This document shows, piece after piece, positions 1 through 7,974 of a stretch of DNA of 64,000 nucleotides. The number at the start of each line of letters is the position of its first letter. The first letter of the stretch is position 1. Source of the stretch: Myxococcales bacterium (lineage in GTDB: Bacteria; Myxococcota_A; Polyangia; Polyangiales; GCA-016699535); NCBI GenBank assembly GCA_020633325.1, contig JACKDX010000001.1:310001-374000 (forward strand), read 5' to 3'. The translations under genes and the position numbers were made by a program. A model generated the notes under the pieces. The model made no database searches and was not told where the DNA came from. It was given only the letters and a program-made list of their open reading frames with translations.

Positions 1-715
1 CGCCACCGTCCAAGTTGATGGCGTTTTCCGCACCCAGTTCTACCAATAACTCCGCCATCTCATACAAGGTGAGCCCACGGCTATGCGACTGCCTTCCGCT
101 GGCCACGACCAATATGACCAGCGAACCACCCTTACCAACGCCAACGGCGCTTCTCGGATGGCGATAGCGGGCGTAGGGAAAGCTGTCGAGTGCAATGTGA
201 TCAACATGCCGATCGCGGACGAGTTCGGGCATGCCGGAAACGGCCTCGCCCACTTGTTCCAGCGGTACGTGCTCAACGACCCGTTCAGGGGGGCTGATCC
301 ATGCCTTGCCTCCGCGAGTCACCGCAAAAAACCCTATTTCTTCGTCATCTTCGCCGGTTGGCCAACGCTGCCCACCGCCGGCCGCAACGCCCCAAGCGCG
401 CATCATCTTTCCCCAGAAACCGCCATTGATTGCGGCTGCAAGATGGTTCGTGCGGGCGAAGTCGCTGACGGTTTGCCAGCGTTGTTCATAAGGGGTGGTG
501 AGCACCCGGACTCCCGGCACCGACAGGTCAATGAGTAGGGCATGGATTCGGCACGGCGTATCCGTGATTCGCATCAAATGCCTTACGCCTTGATTGGGTT
601 CTGACCAGCGGTCCTCGACGATGCGCCCCTTGCGCCCCTCGGCGAGGGCACGCCTTGCCCCAGGCCCAACATTTCCCGAGATCGCCAGTACCACCAAGGC
701 GAACGCGATGCGCAT
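1..715 (-). CDS. Phosphodiester glycosidase family protein (NAGPA-like), partial
   Basis: The minus strand is open from a start near 715 to the left edge, so the C-terminus is missing (about 238 residues visible). Reading from MRIAFALVVLAISG gives a likely signal peptide, suggesting an exported protein. Further on come AAINGGFWG and, at the very edge, AINLDGGG; the second is the hallmark of the phosphodiester glycosidase family (exopolysaccharide-linked and NAGPA-like enzymes) that cleave sugar-phosphodiester bonds. Family membership is based on these motifs; the substrate is unknown. In-frame ATGs at 730 and 769 are alternative starts, but 715 leaves the cleanest signal peptide and a 52-bp gap to the divergent gene. 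Confidence 0.75.
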   Translation of the reverse strand, partial: MRIAFALVVLAISGNVGPGARRALAEGRKGRIVEDRWSEPNQGVRHLMRITDTPCRIHALLIDLSVPGVRVLTTPYEQRWQTVSDFARTNHLAAAINGGFWGKMMRAWGVAAGGGQRWPTGEDDEEIGFFAVTRGGKAWISPPERVVEHVPLEQVGEAVSGMPELVRDRHVDHIALDSFPYARYRHPRSAVGVGKGGSLVILVVASGRQSHSRGLTLYEMAELLVELGAENAINLDGG

Positions 716-767
716 GGGCGCATCGCGCATCTTGCGCGCCGCCTTTATTCCGGGCACACCCGTTGCC

Positions 768-1868
768 ATGCGACGATGGTGGATCTCCTGGGCCCTCTTC
801 ATGGGCGTCTGCTTATGCCTTCACGGATGTAAGCGCAATAAGGCGCATCGCCCGTTAGACGATGCATCAATCCGGTCGAGCAAGCAGGACTCAGGTGTTC
901 CACCTCGCCCTCTGCCCGTTCCAGCACCGATTATGAACGTCTTTGGGGTTGAGGATGTGCCCATTCGTCGCGCCCTTAGTCAAGAGCCCATCCAAACTGT
1001 CGAGCGGGGCCGGGGCGGCCGGAGCCTAGGATTCAAGGTTACGCTCAAGGACGGCACTCAAGGATACTTCAAGCCCGAGCAGACTTTTTCGGCTGCGCAT
1101 TGGTATTCCGAGGTCGCGTCCTATCATCTGGACCGGGAGCTCGGCTTTGGAAGGGTGGCGCCGGTGATCAGTCGGCGCATACCCTGGTCTGATCTCAAAC
1201 GCGCCTCGGGCTCCGATGAACGCGTCGAAGAACTGGTCATCGATGAAAACGGCTTTCTGCGCGGGGCATTTATTTGGTGGATTCCGCATGATCTTGTCCC
1301 TTTGCCTCTGGGTCGCGGCTGGGAGCGTTGGATTCGGATTGAACCTTGGTCCGGGCAACGCATATCCCCAATGACGCGCCCTCGCGTGTATCGGGACACC
1401 CTCGAGATGGCGCACGCGGGCTATGAGCTGCCTCAGAATCCCGATGAGCGCCTTGCTGGACAGCCTTCGCGACCGGAATTGCCGCAGGAGCTCTCCGATC
1501 TCCTCGTGTTTGATTATCTGATACATAACGTCGATAGATGGGGCGGCGATAACACCAATGTGCGCACCTTCGGCAGAAAAGGATCCCTGGTTTTTTTTGA
1601 TAACGCGGCTGGATTTCCGCCGGTGCAACAGATTGGCGGCATTATGGAGTCCCGTCTAAAAGTGCTGCAGCGTTTTAGTCGGCGCACCATCGACGCGGTG
1701 GCAAAGTTTGACATGGCGCGCTATCGAACTCGTCTCGCGGAGGAACCGTTGGCTCCAATTCTCACAGAAGAGCAGCTTTTGGGTTTAGACACGCGCAGGA
1801 AGGCCCTCCTCGCCTATGTCGCTAAACTCGAAGCCCGCTTTGGAGAGAAAATCTACACATGGCCCTAG
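768..1868 (+). CDS. Lipoprotein with FAM20/Four-jointed-like kinase domain
   Basis: 366 residues from the ATG at 768, chosen because it begins a lipoprotein signal peptide with lipobox LHGC; the frame is open further upstream but that would bury the signal and overlap the divergent gene. The rest resembles the atypical FAM20C/Four-jointed kinase fold (related to PI3/4-kinase-like bacterial domains): a lysine in GYFKPEQ (about residue 102), an acidic helix SEVASYHLDRELG, HNVDRWGGDN with a candidate catalytic Asp near 256, and FFDNAAGF with a metal-binding Asp near 278. The usual DRH is DRW here. Kinase activity and substrate (protein or glycan) are inferred, not shown. Its end overlaps the start of the agmatine deiminase gene by 10 bp, so the two are probably co-transcribed. 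Confidence 0.6.
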   Translation: MRRWWISWALFMGVCLCLHGCKRNKAHRPLDDASIRSSKQDSGVPPRPLPVPAPIMNVFGVEDVPIRRALSQEPIQTVERGRGGRSLGFKVTLKDGTQGYFKPEQTFSAAHWYSEVASYHLDRELGFGRVAPVISRRIPWSDLKRASGSDERVEELVIDENGFLRGAFIWWIPHDLVPLPLGRGWERWIRIEPWSGQRISPMTRPRVYRDTLEMAHAGYELPQNPDERLAGQPSRPELPQELSDLLVFDYLIHNVDRWGGDNTNVRTFGRKGSLVFFDNAAGFPPVQQIGGIMESRLKVLQRFSRRTIDAVAKFDMARYRTRLAEEPLAPILTEEQLLGLDTRRKALLAYVAKLEARFGEKIYTWP

Positions 1869-2917
1869 ATGCACCGCAACCCTTCTTCGGCGAGGGCACC
1901 TTTCGCAAGCCAGCCGAATGGGAACCCCATAAGGCAGTATGGGTGGCATGGCCGTGGGATGAGCGCGATTGGCAACAGGATCTGCCGGGGGCTCAGAACG
2001 AGCTCATTCAACTCTGCAGCGCAATCTTAAACCTCGATGAAAGCGGCCGCCGCCGCGGCGAACTCATCGCTATGTTGGTGCGTGATGAAGACGACCAACA
2101 TTATATAGAGGCTAAGCTCGGTCCTTCTGCAGCACATACGCGGTTTCACTTCATCCCGAGCGGGGACCTCTGGCTACGGGATACCGCGCCGTTGTTTGTA
2201 AAGAGCCAAACGGGGCTAGAAGCCGCCGCCTGTTTTGAGTTCAACGGGTGGGGCGGTAAGTATCTTTATCCCGACGATGCCCACGTTGCCAGACGAATTG
2301 CACGCGCAAGCGGCGTCACGCGCATGGACGTTCCTTTGGTGCTCGAAGGCGGCGGCCTCGAGTTTGACGGAAAAGGCACGTGCCTTACCACTAGGCAATG
2401 CCTGCTGCACCCGAAGCGCAATCCTCATCGTACCCAAGCCGACATAGAAGATATCCTTCAGCGGGCTTTGGGCGTGAGCAAAATCCTATGGCTTGAAGAA
2501 GGCCTTCTGAACGACCATACCGATGGTCATATCGATAATCTGGCGCGTTTTGTGGCCGAGGGCACGGTTCTGTGCATGACGCCCGATCCCCAGGGCGATC
2601 CCAATCGGGCGGTGCTTTTGGACATTCACAACCACCTGCAATCGGCCAGAGATGCAGCTGGCCGTACGCTGCGTGTCGTAACCCTCCCCTCGCCTGGCTT
2701 CGTGGCAAGGGACGACGGCAGTCCGTACCCCGCTAGCTACCTGAACTTCTACATCGCCAACTCGACGGTTGTTGTGCCGGCATTTGGTAAACCTGCCGAT
2801 CGCGAAGCCCAAGCTGTGTTGGCTACGCTGTTCCCTTCACGGCGCGTCATCAGCCTTGGCGCCCGCTCTCTATTGACGGGAGGCGGCACGTTTCACTGCA
2901 TCACCCAGCAACAATAG
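1859..2917 (+). CDS. aguA: Agmatine deiminase
   Basis: 352 residues, matching the porphyromonas-type peptidylarginine deiminase family, whose bacterial members hydrolyse agmatine to N-carbamoylputrescine and ammonia. Visible motifs are WPWDERDW near the N-terminus, GDLWLRDTAP, NGWGGKY, LEGGGLEFDGKGT, LNDHTDGHIDN, and the C-terminal GGGTFHCITQQ that holds the catalytic cysteine (about residue 347). The protein ends almost directly after this motif, as is normal in the family. The next gene, 13 bp away, encodes the enzyme for the following step, which supports the agmatine rather than the peptidylarginine assignment. Cytoplasmic. Confidence 0.92.
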   Translation: MALDAPQPFFGEGTFRKPAEWEPHKAVWVAWPWDERDWQQDLPGAQNELIQLCSAILNLDESGRRRGELIAMLVRDEDDQHYIEAKLGPSAAHTRFHFIPSGDLWLRDTAPLFVKSQTGLEAAACFEFNGWGGKYLYPDDAHVARRIARASGVTRMDVPLVLEGGGLEFDGKGTCLTTRQCLLHPKRNPHRTQADIEDILQRALGVSKILWLEEGLLNDHTDGHIDNLARFVAEGTVLCMTPDPQGDPNRAVLLDIHNHLQSARDAAGRTLRVVTLPSPGFVARDDGSPYPASYLNFYIANSTVVVPAFGKPADREAQAVLATLFPSRRVISLGARSLLTGGGTFHCITQQQ

Positions 2918-2930
2918 GTCGAAAAACGCT

Positions 2931-3770
2931 ATGCACACAGCAATAACCCAGTTTTCTGTCAGCCCCGATCGCGAGGCCAACATCGAGAAAGCCACTGGAT
3001 TTGTCAGGGAGGCGGCACAAAGTGGGGCCGAGATCATTCTCTTGCCTGAGCTTTTTTCAGGGCCGTACTTTCCCAGGACTGAAGATGCGGCATTTTTTTC
3101 CTGGGCTGAAGCTGCCACACAAAGCCCCACGCTCCAGCATTTCTCCCGCCTCGCACGCGAACTCGGCGTCGTACTGCCGATTTCGTTCTTCGAAAAAGAT
3201 GGTCAGCTCTACTACAACAGCGTTGCTGTCCTTGATGCAGATGGCACGTGTTTGGGCGTCTATCGCAAGAGCCACATTCCCGATGGCCCCGGTTACGAAG
3301 AGAAGTTTTATTTCAGGCCGGGGAAAACCGGTTTTAAGGTGTGGGACACGCGTTTTGGAGCTATTGGCGTGGGGATTTGCTGGGATCAATGGTTTCCTGA
3401 GTGCGCCCGCATTATGACGCTCTTGGGCGCTGACATACTGCTTTATCCCACCGCGATCGGTTCCGAGCCGACGGAGCCCGCCCTCGATACCAGCGAGCCC
3501 TGGCGGCGCGCCATGCTTGGGCATGCTGTCTCAAACCTGATCCCCATCGCGGCCGCTAACCGCGTAGGTATCGAACACGATCAGACCTTTTACGGGCGTT
3601 CCTTTATTTGCGATGCCCTGGGGGAAATCGTGGCGGAACTTGACCGCACCCATGAGGGGATCGGTTATGCGAGCTTTGATGCCGAAGAAGTGCGCAAAAC
3701 TCGTGCCTCTTTTGGGTTCTTTCGCGATAGGAGGCCGGATCTTTATCTGGAGATTACTAAAGATCACTAG
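2931..3770 (+). CDS. aguB: N-carbamoylputrescine amidohydrolase
   Basis: 279 residues of the carbon-nitrogen hydrolase (nitrilase) superfamily. The catalytic triad is visible: Glu in LLPELF, Lys in YRKSHIPDG, and Cys in GICWDQWFPE (about residue 150). Members with this GICWDQWFPE signature release putrescine, CO2 and ammonia from N-carbamoylputrescine. Directly following the agmatine deiminase gene, it completes a two-gene route from agmatine to putrescine. No arginine decarboxylase is in the window, so agmatine must be made elsewhere or imported. Confidence 0.92.
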   Translation: MHTAITQFSVSPDREANIEKATGFVREAAQSGAEIILLPELFSGPYFPRTEDAAFFSWAEAATQSPTLQHFSRLARELGVVLPISFFEKDGQLYYNSVAVLDADGTCLGVYRKSHIPDGPGYEEKFYFRPGKTGFKVWDTRFGAIGVGICWDQWFPECARIMTLLGADILLYPTAIGSEPTEPALDTSEPWRRAMLGHAVSNLIPIAAANRVGIEHDQTFYGRSFICDALGEIVAELDRTHEGIGYASFDAEEVRKTRASFGFFRDRRPDLYLEITKDH

Positions 3771-3791
3771 TTTCGACGGTTATCAGTGATC
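3762..3791 (+). terminator. Weak inverted repeat after aguB, possible terminator
   Basis: Perfect 7-base arms GATCACT (3762-3768) and AGTGATC (3785-3791) are separated by a 16-base loop and followed by a short T-rich stretch. The stem is short and AT-rich and overlaps the aguB stop, so it may be only a weak terminator or a chance palindrome. Confidence 0.25.
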
Positions 3792-4139
3792 CCTACTTTT
3801 AATTACACAATGCTCTCAACAAGTTGTGCATCAGCTCATATCGAACTGAACTTTCCACAGGCGAGTACATAAAAAGATGATACAAAATTTTATCTTGATC
3901 ACAATCACTTACAAAGTTTAATCCGATCAGCAATAGACGACCTTGGTGGGCTCTGCTAGCTTGCCCGTCTTCTGTTGCACAAAAGAAGGTGGGGGTCGAA
4001 TCAGTCTTTCTGATTTGACGGTGCAGGACGAAACGGCCTTTTTCTAAATGGCGTTCAGGATAATTTTGGGTGCGATCCGAGCTGTGGATAGCTTGTGGAT
4101 CAAGTGCGGTAGTGTGCTGTTTTCACCGGAGAAAAAGTT
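3771..4139. other. Probable replication origin region (oriC), upstream part
   Basis: This 369-bp gap before dnaA has no gene. It holds five sites with a single mismatch to the relaxed DnaA-box consensus TTWTNCACA: 3825-3833 (-), 3851-3859 (+), 3973-3981 (+), 4083-4091 (-) and 4094-4102 (-). A markedly AT-rich stretch at about 3869-3920 could be the unwinding element. Its position next to dnaA-dnaN-recF is the usual place for oriC. No box matches the strict consensus perfectly, and origin activity is inferred. Confidence 0.65.
4083..4102 (-). promoter_or_regulatory. Tandem DnaA boxes upstream of dnaA
   Basis: Two nonamers in the same orientation, CTATCCACA and TGATCCACA on the minus strand, start 11 bp apart, about one helical turn, so two DnaA protomers could bind the same face. 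They lie 38 bp before the dnaA start and could also serve autoregulation of dnaA. Confidence 0.5.
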
Positions 4140-5489
4140 ATGATGGCCATGTGGGACGATGCGATCACCGACATCCGAGGTCGGCTCTCCGAAGAAAACT
4201 TCGAGACGTGGCTCAGTCCTATTGAATGTCGGAAAATCGAGGGAGACACTCTCTATCTAGCCATTCCGAACTCGTTTTATGCGGAATGGATTGGCAGCCA
4301 TTACCTTCCCCTTATTTTGGATTTTCTTGCGCAGCGGCAAGGCGGCATGAACTATGCGGTGGAGTGGATTGTCGATGAGAAACTTCAACAGGCCGCTCTC
4401 ACGACATCTTCGCAACCTGTTCCCCGCGCGGTAGTGTCCAACCAGGCTCCTGCTAAGGCCAAGACCCCCTCGGGGCTAAGTCCAAAATATGCCTTTGAGA
4501 ACTTCGTGGTCGGGCCTTCGAACCAGCTCGCGTTTGCGGCGTGCATGTCTGCGGCGTCCAAGAGCGGTCAGCACGGGAATCCCCTCTTTATTTATGGCGG
4601 CGTCGGGCTGGGGAAGACGCATTTAGTCAATGCAGTAGGACATCGCTTCTTGGAACGTCAGTCAGCGCATCGTGTGCGCTACCTTTCAGCGGAGTGCTTC
4701 ACCAATGAGTTCATCTGGTCGCTCCAAAACGGCAAAATGGATGAGTTTAGACATCGCTATCGGAGCGAATGTGACCTCCTGCTCATGGATGACATTCAAT
4801 TTTTGGCAGGACGCGAACAGACACAGGAAGAATTCTTCCATACTTTCAATGCTTTGTATCACCTGGACCGTCAGATTGTTGTGACCAGCGATGTGCCGCC
4901 AAAGCAAATACCCGGCATGCAAGAGCGTCTTATCAGCCGATTTCAATGGGGATTGGTGGCCGATATTCAGGCACCAGAACTCGATACGCGCATCGCCATC
5001 CTACGCACAAAAGCCGAGCAGGAAAATATTCCGATAAGCAACGAGGTGGCTCTTTTCTTGGCCCAGACCATTCATAGTAACGTGCGAGAGCTTGAAGGCA
5101 CCCTTTTACGCTTGGCAGTGAAAGCCGAGCTCCTCGAGCGCACCATCGATCTTGAGTTCGCCAAAGAGGCGCTCAGGTCCGTACTACCGTGTGCTGATCA
5201 GGCCACGAGCGTGGAAGACATTCAAAGAGCGGCATGCGAGTACTTCGGCATTAAGCTCTCCGATATCAAGTCTCATCGGCGGCATCGTGCTGTTGCCATC
5301 CCAAGGATGATAGCCATGTACCTATCGAGACAACGATTAGGCACCAGCTACCCTGAGCTGGGTGATCGGTTCGGCGGTAAGGACCACACAACGGTTATGA
5401 GCGCGGTCCGCAAGATCGCTTCCATCGTTGATGATGATACGATCGTGCGAGAGGCTGTGCAGACCATCGAACGTAAACTTCGGTTGTGA
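4140..5489 (+). CDS. dnaA: Chromosomal replication initiator DnaA
   Basis: 449 residues, the normal length. Domain I begins at the N-terminus, with ENFETWLSPIECRK typical of the helicase-loading and oligomerisation domain. A short linker is followed by the AAA+ core with Walker A GGVGLGKTH (Lys about 159), Walker B LLLMDDIQF (Asp about 217-218) and ERLISRFQWG. The C-terminal DNA-binding domain carries GGKDHTTVMSAVRKI, the DnaA-box recognition motif. The start is either the ATG at 4140 or the next codon, also ATG; a purine-rich GGAG lies upstream. DnaA opens the origin. Boxes lie on both sides of the gene. Confidence 0.98.
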   Translation: MMAMWDDAITDIRGRLSEENFETWLSPIECRKIEGDTLYLAIPNSFYAEWIGSHYLPLILDFLAQRQGGMNYAVEWIVDEKLQQAALTTSSQPVPRAVVSNQAPAKAKTPSGLSPKYAFENFVVGPSNQLAFAACMSAASKSGQHGNPLFIYGGVGLGKTHLVNAVGHRFLERQSAHRVRYLSAECFTNEFIWSLQNGKMDEFRHRYRSECDLLLMDDIQFLAGREQTQEEFFHTFNALYHLDRQIVVTSDVPPKQIPGMQERLISRFQWGLVADIQAPELDTRIAILRTKAEQENIPISNEVALFLAQTIHSNVRELEGTLLRLAVKAELLERTIDLEFAKEALRSVLPCADQATSVEDIQRAACEYFGIKLSDIKSHRRHRAVAIPRMIAMYLSRQRLGTSYPELGDRFGGKDHTTVMSAVRKIASIVDDDTIVREAVQTIERKLRL

Positions 5490-5702
5490 ACAACCATGTG
5501 GATATAGCTGTGCAAAGGTTATGCATACGCGCGTGCGCCTGGTTGTCCCCACTCTACCCCTGAACATAACCCCAACCGCACACTCATCATTAATCCAACA
5601 AACTAGGCTACTTACAATCTCTCGTCCCCAATCCACAGCCTCTACTACGACTATTGATTTAAATTAAAAGGTATCTGATCTATAGAGACAAAGAGGATAA
5701 GC
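5490..5702. other. dnaA-dnaN intergenic region with DnaA-box-like sites
   Basis: This 213-bp gap contains two one-mismatch DnaA boxes on the minus strand (5497-5505 and 5509-5517), a weaker site at 5629-5637 (+, two mismatches), and an AT-rich block around 5643-5674. With the upstream boxes this resembles a bipartite origin in which box clusters flank dnaA. The dnaN ribosome-binding site AGAGGA lies at the right end. Confidence 0.45.
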
Positions 5703-6848
5703 ATGGAGTTCACCATAAGTAAGCAGAACTTGCTGCGCGGTCTGACCCGCACGCATGCAGTGGCCGATCGTAAGAGCTCGATGCCCATCCTCTCCAACGT
5801 CCTTCTCCAGGTAAGCAGCCCCGGAACATTGGAGCTGTCCTCCACCGACCTATACTTAGGTGTGTTGGCTCAGACGGAAGCCACTGTGAAAAAAGGCGGC
5901 TCGGTCGCGGTGTCATCGCGCACGCTTTTTGAGATTGTGAAGAATCTTCCTGATGCGGATGTGCATTGGCAACTTGTCGACAAGCATCTTTCACACATTC
6001 AATGTGGCAAGGTAAAATATAAAATCCCGGGACTTGGTGGAGAGAGTTTCCCTCAACTGCCATCTGCGGGTAAGTCCAAGTTCGTTCGCATTGCCTCAGA
6101 CCAAATCTTGGAGCTGATTGCATTGACGCATTATGCGATGTCGCACGATGAGACACGTCCGCATCTCGCCGGCGCATTGTTTGAAGGCGATGGAAACATC
6201 GCACGGATGGTCGCTACGGATGGGCATCGCTTGTCCAAAGCCGAAGCAAGGCTCGGACAAGACCAAGTCCCCCCGTTGGCATTTTCCATGCTCGTTCCAA
6301 CCAAAGGCGTCATGGAGCTCAAACGTCTTATCGAGGATTCCGGTCCTGGGCGTACGAAGCAAGAGGGCAACGCGGAGCATCAGCAGGTCGGTATAGCAAC
6401 TATGGGGAACAATGCTTTTTTTCAACGCGATGGAGTCCAGCTGAGTGTTAAGCTTGCCGAAGAGCAATTTCCCCCCTACGCCAAAGTGATCCCTCAGTCC
6501 CAACAGCGTGAAATCATCGCGTTGCGCACGTCTCTGATTGAAGCGCTCAAGCGGATTAGTCTGGTGGCCTCCGATAAAAGCGGTGGGGTCAGGCTGCAAA
6601 TCAACCCTGGCACGCTTCAGATCACGAGCGAGAATCCTGATATCGGCGAGGGGAGCGAAGAGCTCGCTATCGATTTTGCAGGAGAACCGGTGGTGGTGGG
6701 ATTTAACGCTCGATACATGCTCGATGTCCTTGGCGCGCTTAAGTCAGACGAAGTGAAGTTGAGTCTGGGCGGGGAACTGGATCCCGGTGTGCTTCGTCCC
6801 GTGGGTGACACTGATTTCGTAGGTGTCATTATGCCCATGCGGATCTAA
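5703..6848 (+). CDS. dnaN: DNA polymerase III beta subunit (sliding clamp)
   Basis: 381 residues, close to the usual 366-380. The N-terminus MEFTISKQNLLRGL, the central VATDGHRLSKAEA motif and the C-terminal end VGVIMPMRI (compare the usual IMPMRL) identify the ring-shaped processivity clamp that tethers DNA polymerase III to the template. An AGAGGA ribosome-binding site lies six bases before the start. It sits between dnaA and recF in the classic order and probably shares transcripts with recF. Confidence 0.98.
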   Translation: MEFTISKQNLLRGLTRTHAVADRKSSMPILSNVLLQVSSPGTLELSSTDLYLGVLAQTEATVKKGGSVAVSSRTLFEIVKNLPDADVHWQLVDKHLSHIQCGKVKYKIPGLGGESFPQLPSAGKSKFVRIASDQILELIALTHYAMSHDETRPHLAGALFEGDGNIARMVATDGHRLSKAEARLGQDQVPPLAFSMLVPTKGVMELKRLIEDSGPGRTKQEGNAEHQQVGIATMGNNAFFQRDGVQLSVKLAEEQFPPYAKVIPQSQQREIIALRTSLIEALKRISLVASDKSGGVRLQINPGTLQITSENPDIGEGSEELAIDFAGEPVVVGFNARYMLDVLGALKSDEVKLSLGGELDPGVLRPVGDTDFVGVIMPMRI

Positions 6849-6849
6849 A

Positions 6850-7974
6850 GTGCACGCACCAGAGATATCGTCGCCTCACGCATCGTTGTGCCTCGAATCG
6901 ATCAAGGTCGAGCACTACCGAAACTTTGACCGCGCCGAGTTTTATCCTGGCAAGCGCTTTAATGTGATCTCCGGGCCGAACGGCGCTGGCAAAAGCAACC
7001 TTCTTGAAGCGATTTATTATTTAAGCGCGCTGCGGAGCTTTAGGCATGCGGGAACCCTGGACCTTATCGGGAAGCCACATGCGAATAGCCGTATCACCGC
7101 GACAGTTAAGGGCGGTCTGCTGAAAGACCGTCTCGATGTTGTGCTGAGCCGCACAGAGGCAAGGCGTGTGTTACGGAATGAGAAGCGCCCCACGTCGGCG
7201 GCCCAGTACAAGACATGTGTCCCAGCGGTTTTATTTAGTCCAGGAGACGTTGAACTTCCCTCAGGAAGTCCAGAGCATCGACGCACGTTCGTTGACCGGA
7301 TACTCGAACAAATGGACCCCACATATACCGCCTCACTCAATACCTATAACCGTGCGCTTCGAAGTCGAAACAAGCTACTTAAATCCGGCGGCAAAAACCC
7401 CCAGGCGCTTCGAGTGTATGATGAGATACTCGCCTCTTCTGGAGAAGTGATTGGTGTTTCACGCGCAGCGCTCATCGATGAGCTCTCTCCAATGTCTTCG
7501 CGCGCCTTTCGGGCGACAAACCGTGATCTTCCTGAGCTTGCTTTGACCTATGCTCCCTCGGTGTCGCCGGACCGAAAGATGCTGCTGTCGAGTTTGGATA
7601 GGTCTTTTGAGCGTGATCAGATGCGAGGCTATACGCGTTACGGACCCCACTCGGACGATGTGACTCTGGCCTTGGGAGGGCAGCCGGTCAGACATTTTGC
7701 ATCGCAAGGTCAAAAACGCGCGATTGTCTTGGCGGTCAAAACTGCGGAGCTCTTGCTTCTCACCCACAAAACAGGCAAGGTGCCAGTCTTATTGCTGGAT
7801 GATGTATCGAGCGAGCTTGATCGCACGCGAAACCAGTTTTTTTTTGAGTCCTTATCTGATTTAGGGGGTCAGGTGTTTCTCACGACGACCCATCCAGAGT
7901 TTATTATTCTCAACGAATACCGGGAGGACTTTGTGATTGAGGACGGAGTCATTTCGCGAAGTCGGCATTCATGA
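6850..7974 (+). CDS. recF: DNA replication and repair protein RecF
   Basis: An SMC-like ATPase that helps load RecA at gaps. Walker A GPNGAGKSN lies about 48 residues in, with LRSFRHAG just after it. The C-terminal half has the ABC-type signature region FASQGQKRAIVLAVKTAE, then LLLDDVSSELD (Walker B) and TTTHPEF. I chose the GTG at 6850, directly after the dnaN stop (374 residues); the frame is open back to 6823 inside dnaN, and a TTG slightly further downstream is also possible. The stop overlaps the start of the phytoene desaturase gene by four bases (ATGA), implying translational coupling. Confidence 0.95.
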   Translation: MHAPEISSPHASLCLESIKVEHYRNFDRAEFYPGKRFNVISGPNGAGKSNLLEAIYYLSALRSFRHAGTLDLIGKPHANSRITATVKGGLLKDRLDVVLSRTEARRVLRNEKRPTSAAQYKTCVPAVLFSPGDVELPSGSPEHRRTFVDRILEQMDPTYTASLNTYNRALRSRNKLLKSGGKNPQALRVYDEILASSGEVIGVSRAALIDELSPMSSRAFRATNRDLPELALTYAPSVSPDRKMLLSSLDRSFERDQMRGYTRYGPHSDDVTLALGGQPVRHFASQGQKRAIVLAVKTAELLLLTHKTGKVPVLLLDDVSSELDRTRNQFFFESLSDLGGQVFLTTTHPEFIILNEYREDFVIEDGVISRSRHS

